From the NCBI GenBank assembly GCA_032207245.1, contig CM063504.1, forward strand, positions 82,483,844 to 82,547,843: DNA of 64,000 bases, written 5' to 3'. The notes below the pieces were generated by a model. That model saw only the letters and a program-made list of their open reading frames with translations. It was not told the DNA's origin and searched no databases. A program made the position numbers and the translations under genes. This document shows, piece after piece, positions 22,520 through 36,400 of this stretch (position 1 is its first letter; each line of letters starts with the position of its first letter). This DNA is from Pardosa pseudoannulata. Its lineage: Eukaryota; Arthropoda; Arachnida; Araneae; Lycosidae.

Positions 22520-25500
22520 CTTTAAAAAACAAGCTGTTTATTAACATGCATTAAATTAAAAACGATAAACACATTATAAACTTGCTCTACGAGCATTAAA
22601 GTAATATGACTATTATAATATCTACACAGAGGGATCAAATACACCGTCAAAGTCAGTTCACAGCAACTACAAATAAACTGATTATATAATACTAGGATGA
22701 CCAAATACAAGAAGAGAAAATTTGTATAAAGAGGAAAACAAAATAAATGCAAAAACCCAAAATGCACACATTAAGTAAATAAAGAAAAATCGTTACAAAT
22801 CTTGACTAATACAATTAAAGACATCTGTTTACAATTTCAAAACTTCGAAAATTGGATACATAGCATAAACTAATACTTAACCGCTGGTTAAGCCCAAGTA
22901 ATCCTTACAGATACTATAGCCGAATGTTTAACAGGAAAATGCTCTCACGTTACTACAAAAATAAAATTAAAAATACTCAAACTGATTAAAGGTGTATATA
23001 AAACTGGATGATTCAACAGACATTGTCCTGTTTTAACGTTGCAAATCCAAAAAGTGTAAATTTGATACACGTAATAAACTCACACGTAACCACCAGTTAA
23101 GCCCAGGTAATCCTAACAGATACAACAGCCGAATGCTTAACAGGAAAATACTCTCACACTACTAAAAATAATAAAAGTAAAAATAATCAAACAAAACAAA
23201 GGTTCGTATAAAAATATACGACCCGATAGACGTTGTCCTGTTCTAACGCTGTAAATCCAAAAAGTGTAAAATATTTTTTAATAAATTATGAAGTGAACCG
23301 TTTTGATGGAAAAGTAAAAAAAAAATATTTTAAAAGTACTTGACGCCACAACGCTTACAGTCATCACAAAGGTAATTAGGTTAAATTAAAATTCCCATAT
23401 CGCCTGTACGGGTAATTCATCCTGAGACTTCTTGTCCTAATGCCTGTTGCACTGACCACTTTCAATATAATACTGGGCTGACCAAATACATGAAGTCAAA
23501 TTTTACATAAAGGGGAAAACGAAATAAATGCAAAAATCCAAAATGCACACATTCAGTAAATAAAGAAAACTATTACAAATCTTGACCAACACAATTAAAG
23601 ACATCTTTTTCAATTTTAAAACTTCGAAAATTGGATAAATGTAATAAACTAACACTTAACCACTGGTTAAACCCAGGTAAACCTCACAGGTACTATAGCC
23701 GAATGCTTAACAGGAAAATGCTCTCACGTTACTACAAAATTAAAATTAAAAATACTCAAACTGATCAAAGGTTTATATAGAACTGTATCATTCAACAGAC
23801 ATTGCCCTGTTTTAACACTGTAAATCCAAAAATTATAAAATGCTTTTTTAAATAAATTATAAATTGGATCGATTTGATGGAGAAGTAAGGAAAAAATTAT
23901 TTTGAAAATACTTGACGCCACGACGCGTACAGTCATCACAAACGTAATTAGATTAAATTAAAATTCCCACATCGCCGGTACGGGTATTTGATCCTGGGAC
24001 TTCTCGTCCTAATGTCTGTTGCGCTTACAACTGTTTATATAATAATACTGGGCTGACCAAATACATGAAGTCAAATTTTACATAAAGGGGAAAATTAAAT
24101 AACTGCAAAAACCAAAAATACACACATTAAGTAAATAAAGAAAAATCATTACAAATCTTGACTAATACAATTAAAGACATTTGTTTACAATTTTAAAACT
24201 TCGAAAATTGGATACATGTAATAAACAAACACTTAACCGCTGGTTAAGCCCAAGTAATCCTTACAGATACTATAGCCGAATGTTTAACAGGAAAATGCTC
24301 TCACGTTACTACAAAAATAAAATTAAAAATACTCAAACTGATTAAAGGTGTATATAAAACTGGATGATTCAACAGACATTGTCCTGTTTTAACGTTGCAA
24401 ATCCAAAAAGTGTAAATTTGATACACGTAATAAACTCACACGTAACTACCAGTTAAGCCCAGGTAATCCTAACAGATACAACAGCCGAATGCTTAACAGG
24501 AAAATACTCTCACACTACTAAAAATAATAAAAGTAAAAATACTCAAACAAAACAAAGGTTCGTATAAAAATATACGACCCGATAGACGTTGTCCTGTTTT
24601 AACATTATAAATCCAAAAATTATAAAATGTTTTTAAATAAATTATAAAATAAACCGTTTTGATGGAAAAGTAAAGAAAAAAATTATTTCAAAAAATACTT
24701 GACGCCACCACGCACACAGTCATCACAAACGTAATTAGGTTAAATTAAAATTCCCATATCGCCTGTACGGGTAATTGATCCTGAGACTTCTTGTCCTAAT
24801 GTCTGTTGCACTGACCACTTTCAATATAATACTGGGCTGACCAAATACATGAAGTCAAATTTTACATAAAGGGGAAAACGAAATAAATGCAAAAATCCAA
24901 AATGCACACATTCAGTAAATAAAGAAAAACTATTACAAATCTTGACCAACACAATTAAAGACATCTTTTTCAATTTTAAAACTTCGAAAATTGGATAAAT
25001 GTAATAAACTAACACTTAACCACTGGTTAAACCCAGGTAAACCTCACAGGTACTATAGCCGAATGCTTAACAGGAAAATGCTCTCACGTTACTACAAAAT
25101 TAAAATTAAAAATACTCAAACTGATCAAAGGTTTATATAGAACTGTATCATTCAACAGACATTGCCCTGTTTTAACACTGTAAATCCAAAAATTATAAAA
25201 TGATTTTAAATAAATTATAAACTGGACCGTTTTGATGGAGAAGTAAGGAAAAAATATTTTAAAATACTTGACGCCCCCACGCGTACAGTCATCACAAACG
25301 TAATTAGATTAAATTAAAATTCCCACATCGCCTGTACGGGTATTTGATTCTCTGACTTCTCGTCCTAATGTCTGTTGCGCTGACCACTGTTTATATAATA
25401 ATACTGGGCTGACCAAATACATGAAGTCAAATTTTACATAAAGGGGAAAATTAAATAACTGCAAAAACCAAAAATACACACATTAAGTAAATAAAGAAAA

Positions 25501-28500
25501 ATCATTACAAATCTTGAACAATACAATTAAAGACATTTGTTTTCAATTTCAAAACTTCAAAAATTGGATACATGGCATACACTAATACTTAACCGCTGGT
25601 TAAGCCCAGGTAATCTTACCAGATACTATAGCCGAATGCTTAACAGGAAAATACTCTCACGCTACTACAAAAATAAAATTAAAAATACTCAAACTGATCA
25701 AAGGTTTATATAAAACTCTATGATTCAACAGACATTGCCCTGTTTTAACGCTGCAAATCCAAAAATTATAAAATGTTTTTAAATAAATTATGAATTGTAC
25801 CGTTTAGATGGAAAAGTAAGGAAAAAATTATTTGAAAAGTACTTGACGCCACAACGCGTACAGTCATCACAAACGTTAATTAGGTTAAATTAAAATTCCC
25901 ACATCGCCTGTACGAGTATTTGATTCTGAGACTTCTCGTAATAATGTCTGCTGCACTGACCACTGTTTATATAATACTGGGCTGACCAAATACATGAAGT
26001 CAAATTTTACATAAAGGGGAAAACGAAATAAATGCAAAAATCCAAAATGCACACATTAAGTAAATAAAGAAATATAATTACAAAACTTGACCAATACAAT
26101 TAAAGACATTTGTTTACAATTTTAAAACTTCTAATATTGGATACATGGCATACACTAATACTTAACCGCTGGTTAAGCCCAAGTAATCCTTACAGAAACT
26201 ATAGCCGAATGATTAACAGGAAAATGTTCTCACGTTACTACAAAAATAAAATTAAAAATACTCAAACTGATCAAAGGTTTATATAAAACTGGATGATTTA
26301 ACAGACATTGCCCTGTTTTAATGCTGTAAATCCAAAAATTATAAAATTCTTTTTTAAATAAATTATAAATTGGATCGATTTGATGGAGAAGTAAAGAAAA
26401 AATTATTTTGAAAATACTTGACGCCACGACGCGTACAGTCATCACAAACGTAATTAGGTTAAATTAAAATTCCCACATCGACCGTACGAGTATTTGATTC
26501 TGAGACTTCTCGTCCTAATGTCTGCTGCACTGACCACTGTTTATATAATAATACTGGGCTGACCAAATACATGAAGTCAAATTTTACATAAAGGGGAAAA
26601 TTAAATAACTGCAAAAACCAAAAATGCACACATTAAGTAAATAAAGAAAAATCATTACAAATCTTGAACAATACAATTAAAGACATTTGTTTTCAATTTC
26701 AAAACTTCAAAAATTGGATACATGGCATACACTAATACTTAACCGCTGGTTAAGCCCAGGTAATCTTACCAGATACTATAGCCGAATGCTTAACAGGAAA
26801 ATACTCTCACGCTACTACAAAAATAAAATTAAAAATACTCAAACTGATCAAAGGTTTATATAAAACTCTATGATTCAACAGACATTGCCCTGTTTTAACG
26901 CTGCAAATCCAAAAATTATAAAATGTTTTTAAATAAATTATGAATTGTACCGTTTAGATGGAAAAGTAAGGAAAAAATTATTTGAAAAGTACTTGACGCC
27001 ACAACGCGTACAGTCATCACAAACGTAATTAGGTTAAATTAAAATTCCCACATCGCCTGTACGAGTATTTGATTCTGAGACTTCTCGTAATAATGTCTGC
27101 TGCACTGACCACTGTTTATATAATACTGGGCTGACCAAATACATGAAGTCAAATTTTACATAAAGGGGAAAACGAAATAAATGCAAAAATCCAAAATGCA
27201 CACATTAAGTAAATAAAGAAATATAATTACAAAACTTGACCAATACAATTAAAGACATTTGTTTACAATTTTAAAACTTCTAATATTGGATACATGGTAT
27301 AAACTAATACTTAACCTCTGGTTAAGTCCAAGTAATACTTACAGATACTATAGCCGAATGCTTAACAGGAAAATGCTGTCGCGTTACTACAAAAATAAAA
27401 TTAAAAATACTCAAACTCATCAAAGATTTATATAAAACTGGATGATTCAACAGACATTGCCCTATTTTAACGCTGTAAATCCAAAAATTATAAAATGTTT
27501 TAAAATAAATTATGAATTGGACCGTTTTGATGGAAAAGTAAGGAAAAAATTATTTTGAAAATACTTGACGCCACAGCGCGTACAGTCATTACAAACTTAA
27601 TGAGGCTAAATTAAAATTCCTACATCGCAAGTAAGGGTATTTGATCATGGGACTTCTCGTCCTAGTGTCTGTTTCGCTAACCACTGTTTATATAATAATA
27701 CTGGGCTGACCAAATACATGAAGTCAAATTTTGCATAAAAGGGGAAACGAAATAAATGCAAATATCCAAAATGCACATATTAAGTAAATAAAGAAAAATT
27801 ATTACAAATCTTGACTAATACAATTAAAGACATTTGTTTACAATTTTAAAACTTCTAAAATTGGATACATGTAATAAACTAATACTTAACAGCTAGTTAA
27901 GTCCAAGTAACCTTAACAGGTACTGTAACCGAATGTTTAAAAGGAAAATGCTCTCACGTTAATAAAAAAATAAAAATTAAAAATACTCAAATTGACCAAA
28001 GGTTTTTTATAAAACTGGATAACAGACGCTGTCCTGTTTTAACGTTGTAAATCCAAAAATTGTAAAATGATTTTAAATAAATTATAAATTGAACCGTTTT
28101 GATGGAAAAGTAAGGAAAAAAATTATTTTAAAAATACTTGACGCCACCACGCGTACAGTCATCACAAACGTAATTAGATTAAATTAAAATTCCCACATCG
28201 CCTGTACGGATTTGATTCTGGTACTTGTCGTCCTAATGTCTATTGCACTGACCACTGTTTAAATAATACTGCGCTGACCAAATACATGAAGTCAAATTTT
28301 ACATAAAAAAAGGGGAAAATTAAATAAATGCAAAAGCCAAAAATACACACATTAAGTAAATAAAGAAAGTTCATTACAAATCTTGACCAATACAATTAAA
28401 GACATCTATTTTCAATTTTAAAACTTCGAAAATGGATACATGCAATAAACTAATACTTAACAGCTAGTTCAGTCCAAGTAACCTAACAGATACTGTAACC

Positions 28501-30565
28501 GAATGTTTAATAGGAAAATGCTCTCACGTTACTACAAAAATAAAATTAAAAATACTCAAACTGATCAAAGGTTTTATATAAAACTGGATGATTCAACAGA
28601 CATTGTCCTGTTTTAACGTTGTAAATCCAAAAAGTGTAAAATGTTTTTAAATAAATTATAAATTGGACCGTTTTGATGGAAAAGAAAGGAAAAAATGATT
28701 TGTAAAATATTTGACGCCAGCACGCATACAGTCATCACAAACGTAATTAGGTTAAATTAAAATTCCCACATCGCCTGTACGGGGATTTGATCCTGGGACT
28801 TCTCGTCCTAATGTCTGTTGCGCTTACAACTGTTTATATAATACTGGGCTGACCAAATACATGAAGTCTAATTTTACATAAAGGGGAAAACGAAATAAAT
28901 GCAAAAATCCAAAATGCACACATTAAGTAAATAAAGATCATTACGAATCTTGACCAATACAATTAAAGACATTTGTTTACAATTTTAAAACTTCTAATAT
29001 TGGATACATGGCATACACTAATACTTAACCGCTGGTTAAGCCCAAGTAATCCTTACAGAAACTATAGCCGAATGATTAACAGGAAAATGTTCTCACGTTA
29101 CTACAAAAATAAAATTAAAAATACTCAAACTGATCAAAGGTTTATATAAAACTGGATGATTTAACAGACATTGTCCTGTTTTAACGTTGTAAATCCAAAA
29201 AGTGTAAAATGTTTTTAAATAAAAAATGAATTGGTCCGTTTTAATGAAAAAGTAAGGAGAAAGTTATTTGAAAAGTACTTGACGCCCCCACGCGTACAGT
29301 TATCATAAATGTAATTAGGTTAAATTAAAACTCCCACATCGCCTGTACGGGTATTTGATCCTGTGACTTCTCGTCCTAACGTCTGTTGCGGTGACCACTG
29401 TTTATATAATACTGGGCTGACCAAATACATGAAGTCAAATTTTACATAAAGGGGAAAACGAAATAATTGCAAAAACCAAAAATGCACATATTAAGTAAAT
29501 AAAGAAAAATCATTACAAATCTTGACCAATACAATTAAAAACATCTGTTTTCAATTTTAAAATTTCGAAAATTGGATACATGTAATAAACTAACATTTAA
29601 CCGCTGGTTAAGCCCAGGTAATCCTCACAAATACTATAGTCAAATGCTTAACAGGAAAATACTCTCACGCTACTAAAAAAATAAAAATAAAAATACTCAA
29701 ACAAAACAAAGGTTCGTATAAAAATATATAACCCGACAGACGTTGCCCTGTTTTAACGCTGTAAATCCAAAAAGTGTAAAATGTTTTTAAATAAATTATG
29801 AATTGGACCGTTTTGATGGAAAAGTAAGGAAAAAATTATTTTGAAAATACTTGACGCCACAGCGCGTACAGTCATTACAAACTTAATGAGGCTAAATTAA
29901 AATTCCTATATCGCAAGTAAGGGTATTTGATTCTCTGACTTCTCGTCCTAGTGTCTGTTTCGCTAACCACTGTTTATATAATAATACTGGGCTGACCAAA
30001 TACATGAAGTCAAATTTTACATAAAGGGGAAAACGAAATAAATGCAAATATCCAAAATGCACACATTAAGTAAATAAAGAAAAATTATTACAAATCTTGA
30101 CTAATACAATTAAAGACATTTGTTTACAATTTTAAAACTTCTAAAATTGGATATATGTAATAAACAAATACTTAACCGCTGGTTAAGCCCAGGTAATCCT
30201 AACATATACTATAGCCGAATGCTTAACAGGAAAATACTCTCAGGCTACTAAAAAAATAAAAGTAAAATTACACAAACAAAACAAAGGTTCGTATAAAAAT
30301 ATACGACCCGACAGACGTTGTCCAGTTTTAACGCTGTCAATCCAAAAAGTGTAAAATGTTTTTAAATAATTTATTAATTGGACCGTTTTGATGGAAAAGT
30401 AAGGAAAAAATTATTTGAAAAGTATTTGACTCCACAACGCGTACAGTCATCAAAAACGTAATTACGTCAAATTAAAATTCCCACATCGCCTGTACGGAGA
30501 TTCGATTCTGGAACATCTAGACCTGAAATCCGTTGCTCTGACCACTGAGTTACAAACACGTTGAC
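22520..30565 (+). repeat. ~573-bp satellite array with tRNA-like segment in each monomer
   Basis: The landmark ACTGGGCTGACCAAATACAT recurs about every 561-580 bp from 23472 to 29985. Two longer monomers of ~785 bp (starting near 22690 and 24047) carry an internal ~210-bp duplication. About 13-14 monomers are present. Near-identical blocks recur every second monomer (25405-26550 versus 26550 onward, and 22860-24010 versus 24190-25370), which is a two-monomer higher-order organisation. Each monomer has a dyad, CTTAACCGCTGGTTAAG. Near the monomer end, the minus strand resembles a tRNA head, best kept in the last monomer (30485-30560). There is no coding capacity. Confidence 0.9.
30480..30565 (-). 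repeat. tRNA-like segment at the array end
   Basis: Minus-strand sequence reads TAACTCAGTGGTCAGAGCAA (A-box-like), then GGATTTCAGGTCTAGATG and AGAATCGAATCTCC (B-box-like). This is the layout of a tRNA-derived SINE head. Internal monomers have the same segment with the B box decayed to GGATCAAATACC. It is not a functional tRNA: the stems do not close convincingly and there is no flanking terminator. Confidence 0.55.
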
Positions 30566-32278
<1,713 letters not shown>

Positions 32279-32339
32279 GTTTTATCACTTTCGGTTTAGA
32301 TTCTGTTTCTCCGCTAATTCTTTTAAAGCAACCCTGGCG

Positions 32340-32620
32340 AATATTCTAGAATGTTCCCTAGTAGAATACTTCCGGTTGCGTATCTCAAAATATAGTTCTG
32401 ACGCTAAATTATTGTCAACCACGTGACATGTAGCTATCGCTAACTGGCTGGTACCTATAACTATAAAAGCAGATGTATTTTGAAAACAGTTGTTTTCGGT
32501 AGAGTTTTGGCAAAGAATTCGTTCTTCGTCGACAGTTGAGTTGACAACATGAATAAACTACGATAGTTTGATTTTTCAGTGTCTTTATTTCGTTGTCACT
32601 CCCGTCACAAGGTTCCATGA
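32340..32620 (+). mobile_element. possible LTR or promoter-bearing retroelement fragment
   Basis: A relatively complex segment lies between microsatellites. It contains a TATA box (TATAAAAG, 32462-32469) and, about 90 bp downstream, an AATAAA signal (32552-32557), spaced as in a compact LTR. It starts near TGTTCCCTAG (about 32353) and could end near CCCGTCACA (about 32611). No target duplication could be found, so the call is tentative. Confidence 0.3.
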
Positions 32621-32678
32621 CTGCAGGGCGGCAATAACCACCCTTCACACTACTTCTAGATAAGGCAACAAGCGTTTC

Positions 32679-32683
<5 letters not shown>

Positions 32684-32734
<51 letters not shown>

Positions 32735-32832
32735 TTTAAATATATATTTATACATGTATATGTTTACAGAGTTTAGTGCCTGTTTACCGTAATAATAATT
32801 CCCATACGTTTCCTATATATATATATATATAT

Positions 32833-32880
<48 letters not shown>

Positions 32881-32891
32881 GTATGTATATA
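32684..32891. repeat. two (AT)n microsatellites with a GTAT tail
   Basis: (AT)n occupies 32684-32732. A second (AT)n run from 32814 with one AG interruption passes into (GTAT)n at about 32869-32887. Eighty bases of unique sequence separate them. Confidence 0.95.
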
Positions 32892-33515
32892 GTATAGTTT
32901 ATTAGTTTGTAGGATATTAAGGGGAACCATGACTGACTCCATTTTACTTTTATAAACACAGTGTCCCTCTCTCCCAAGTTTAACTGTGTAACTTGTTGAT
33001 ATTATTTTGGAACCCAAATAACTTTACCAAATATAGAGCTTCGTTTTAGTTTTGGTTAGCTTCTTAAATCTTTTTACGCTATCTTTAACCTTTTTCGCTT
33101 ACTTTAACGTTATTAACGGCTAGCATAATACTATCTTCTTCTAGGAATTTGTTTTAATTTATTTTAAACACTGAGCATTTTTAAAGAATGGCTCGTGATT
33201 ATTTTCTCTTTTTCTCTCTTTTTTTTCATTTTTACTGTTGCGGAGTGAACTGTTTCGTGCTAAATATCTCAAAGCCTAATCCGTAGGGAAAGCTGTTTAC
33301 CCCCAATGTTTTTTAAAGGGGGGGTCTTCGATCCGGAACTGACGTGGAAACCGAAAAAAAACTATTATTTTGGTCTGAATCAAAACCGGACTTGAACTGA
33401 AAAGAAAGTTTATTTCGGTTCGATACTCTTCACTCATTTTCTTACTGTAACCAACCTATCAATATTTTCTAATTTAACGTCAACAATATAATTATCATAC
33501 ATTACGGCTATATTG
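32892..33515 (+). repeat. fragments of complex repeat R2
   Basis: 32925-32965 matches the CTGACTCCATTTTACTTT segment of the R2 subrepeats. 33330-33430 matches the ACCGAAA/AACCGG-rich block. The rest is T-rich unassigned sequence. This is probably a rearranged left part of the R2 locus that continues at 33800. Confidence 0.4.
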
Positions 33516-33695
33516 TGATGAACAATGGCCGAACGGTTTGGGTGCTAATTTTCAGTACTTTATTTCACGGGTTTGAATCCCACTGTGACACGGATGGTCG
33601 TGGCTGTTTGTAATCAGCTTTATGTAGTAGGTTCCAGTCTCGTTATCTCACGTGTTGCAAAAAAGTAGACCGTAGCGCTCCAAAAAAACCGAATT
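33516..33695 (+). mobile_element. tRNA-derived SINE (family S2), second copy
   Basis: The plus strand opens AACAATGGCCGAACGGTTTG (A-box region), then GGGTTTGAATCCCACTG (B box). The S2 body follows (ACGGATGGTCGTGGCTG, TAGGTTCCAGTCTCGTTA, GTTGCAAAAAAGTAGACC) and ends CGTAGCGCTCC. It is about 80 percent like the copy at 14876-15055 by eye. No clear target duplication was found. Confidence 0.75.
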
Positions 33696-33799
33696 ACATG
33701 TCCACTGCTTCTCGATTTCCTGTTTTTATATTCACTAGTACTTTTCTGTTTCAATTTGCATAAACAACTTGTAGAAGTCGGATTTAATTTAGTTAAATA

Positions 33800-33947
33800 T
33801 TTAGTTGTCGAATAAGATTTTAACAATGGATATCAATGCCAATGTTCTCCGTTCTCCGCTTCCAGTTAATACGTACTGGTAAATTGTATTAATTCACATA
33901 GTATACCAATTAAAAAAGAATAAAATCTTCCAAATTTTGGTACAAAT
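33800..33947 (+). repeat. complex repeat R2, locus 2, left part
   Basis: Shares the ATGGATATCAATGCCAATG and CATAGTATACCAATTAAAAA blocks with 12960-13140. It is separated from its right part (35511 onward) by an inserted SINE. Confidence 0.6.
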
Positions 33948-35510
33948 ACTTTTTTTTGTTGTTGTCTTATACCACTGGGCCAAACTAAGCCCGATTGAAC
34001 CGGAGGCTTCTCGTATTAAGACAATCAAGCGCAAACCGGGCCCATATAGCCGTGAGGCCCTCCAGGCTTATCCCGGCTGTGGTGGGCAGATCGCAAGTAT
34101 GGGGCCAACCCACCCCGCACTGAACCCTTCGAAGTGAACGGCACGCGCCCGTAGCGCCGCAGTCGCCACGTGCGGGTGAATGCAGCAGAGGTGCGCTGCT
34201 GAGGAGAGGTAATTTGGAATACTACTGGATGCTTAACGGACCTCCTGAGGCCGGAATTAGTGGAGATGGAGCGAACCACGTGAACTAATGGGGAGAGTAC
34301 GAAACCAAAGATGAGAATTATGCTCGTTGCACCAAACAGGACGGGAAATCAAGGTGGCCGAAAAGGAGAGACAGGAAATTTAGAGAGGCGGCACTCGCAA
34401 TCCTGGGCCTCGGGACCATCACTCAGGGGGTCATTGTGACGGAACATTTTGGCCCACCCTGCGGAACCCCTGTGACTCGGCGTGCTCGAAAAAAGGGAAC
34501 TCTGGGGCCTTGCATACCCCCAGGAACCCCCCCAAAAAAGAGGTCCTCAGTAGGAGTGGGTCCTGCTGAGTAGCTGCGGTGTCAGCCCTGAGGGTCCGAC
34601 CTCGACTCATGCGAACAAAAAAAAGGGGGGAGCTGAAAAATGAGCGGTGGTCCCCTCGGGAGGTTGGATCCCCTTGAGTTCACTCCGCCGGCTTGGCCTT
34701 GAGTTTTTGGCTGCGACTTATGTTAATCACCTTGCCGAATTGCTCATCATAGCAGACCTAACCCTACCATACCCTTCCTCGGCATGGATCTTTGGTTTCC
34801 CATGTGGGAGACTCATTATCCGGCTCTGATTTTGGGGAATCCTAGCGGCCGAAACTTGGACATCCTGGTTGTCCGAGGGAATTTTGAAGCTCAAACTAAG
34901 GCGACTACAACGCAAGATCGGTGCGAGCCTGAAGGACGCGAACCTAAGGAGAAGCGTTGCTGTAAAGGAAAGCGTTAGTAAAGAAGATTAGGAGATGACT
35001 TACCCCACTGAGGACACTGCGTCTGGAAAAAAAGGGAGAGGATTAGTCGCCTAGTGTGTGCTGGTGTGTGTCACCCCCTGTCGAGGAATTTTAATATTAA
35101 GTAGAAAAAATCAAAACTATTTAGCTCAGAAATTTTGGGAAAGATGCGCTGGGCCTAAAGGTTGAACAGGGGGGGGGCTGGCTAGGACCGTGACTCGTTT
35201 TAAGACAAAGGAGTGCGCCTTTTACTAGTATCGAGAACCTCAAGGGTGAAAGTACTACTTATGCTGAAGTAGATCCTCGTAATTTTGAAGCAGGGACCAA
35301 GCAGAAGACCCACAGGCTTGGCCTGCCACCCCCAGATTTATTGATTGAGAACTTGGAGGACATTGTAACCACCAACAAATTTTACGAGCCCCGGTCACCT
35401 ATTAACGAACTCGGTGGATCTTAGGCTGTCTTGGGCTCCAAACCCGAAACTCTGCAGTTACACGAACGTTACCTCTGCCGACTAATCTACAGCGGATCAC
35501 TTTTTTTGTT
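33948..35510 (-). mobile_element. tRNA-derived SINE (family S1), interrupted by another insertion
   Basis: Two pieces, 33961-34024 and about 35209-35498, together align with the complete S1 copy at 37807-38166. Near-identical 12-13-bp duplications (ACTTTTTTTGTT type) lie at 33948-33960 and 35499-35510. The head is at the right end, on the minus strand. Its B box is decayed but the GGCTCCAAACCCGAAACTC context is recognisable. The host sequence is repeat R2, as the uninterrupted locus near 13110 shows. Confidence 0.7.
34010..35208. mobile_element. 1.17-kb GC-rich insertion of unknown class inside the SINE
   Basis: Segment 34025-35193 is bracketed by a 15-bp duplication with one mismatch, CTCGTATTAAGACAA (34010-34024) and CTCGTTTTAAGACAA (35194-35208). 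It is strikingly GC-rich compared with its surroundings, with poly-G and poly-C runs (34528-34534, 34625-34630, 35170-35178). The longest frames are 60-84 codons, with no motif I recognise. A variable-length duplication of this size suggests target-primed retrotransposition. It could be a 5'-UTR or ORF1 piece of a LINE, or a non-autonomous element. There are no inverted ends and no poly-A. Confidence 0.5.
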
Positions 35511-36400
35511 TATCAAAGAATTACATTTAGTACAGATAAGAATATACATAAAATAAAATTATTCATTCTGAACTGAATCAAAAACCGAAAACCGTTGTTT
35601 TTTGCGGAAGGAAAACCGGAAAGGAACAGATACATTCTTTATAATTGAATCGGAATGAACAAAATTACGGTTCAAAGCCCTGTATGAATACATTATTCAC
35701 ACATTTAGAAACAGAAATAAGCGCGAGATCATTTCTAGAGAGCGTCCAAGTCCGAGCTATCCAACCCTTTGTCAGCTCAGTTTTGAGCGGGCGTTAGAGT
35801 TTAGTTGTCCAAGCTGGTAGAGTTGTGTAGGAGCTGGTGGATCCCCATGGAGTCGCAAAGTTCGGGAACCATATCACTACTCCATTTTATAAACCTTTAT
35901 TTATTAACACATATAGAAATAGAAATGCGTGCTAGAGCGTTGCTAGAGAGCGTCCGCGTCCGAGCGATCCAACTCTTTATTTGTTAGCTCAGTTTAGAGT
36001 TGAGTTGTCCGAGCTGGTAGAGTTGCGGGGGAGCTGGTGGCTCACCATGGAGTCTCAAAGTCTGGACACCACATCACTGACTCCATTTTACTTTATAAAC
36101 ATTTATTTATTTACACATATAAAAATAGAAATATGCTCTAGAGCGTTCGCATCCGAGAGATACAACCTTTTGTTTGTCAGCTCAGTTTAACGGACGCATT
36201 AGAGTTGAATTGCACGAACTGATATAGTTATGTGAAAGATGGTTACTCACCATGGAGTCTCAAAGTCTGGTCACCACAATATATTTTAAAGATTTAGCAA
36301 GTTGGGAATTATTCTTATATAGACAAATCGCACATTAAATTGCAAATTGTATTTACCAAAATATCTCAAGTACAAATAAAGTAGTACATGTTTCTACATA
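35511..36400 (+). repeat. complex repeat R2, locus 2, right part with three subrepeats
   Basis: After a CCGAAAACCG-rich block (35570-35660) come three diverged subrepeats of about 180-210 bp (35691-35887, 35888-36098, 36099-36280). Each runs from TTTATTTA-CACATATAGAAA through GAGCG(T)CCG, TTGTCAGCTCAGTTT, GAGTTGTCC and CCATGGAGTC to a CACATCACTGACTCC-like end. Locus 1 has two such units, so copy number varies. The right end (to AAGTACAAATAAAGTA) matches about 13720-13750. Confidence 0.65.

Noticed and set aside
22522..26445. Recurring 64-81-codon frames on the minus strand
   Set aside because: Shadows of the 573-bp satellite monomer, broken in most copies.
34025..35193. Several 60-84-codon frames as a possible host gene
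   Set aside because: GC-rich sequence has fewer stops by chance. The frames are on both strands, lack motifs and lie in an insertion with target duplications.
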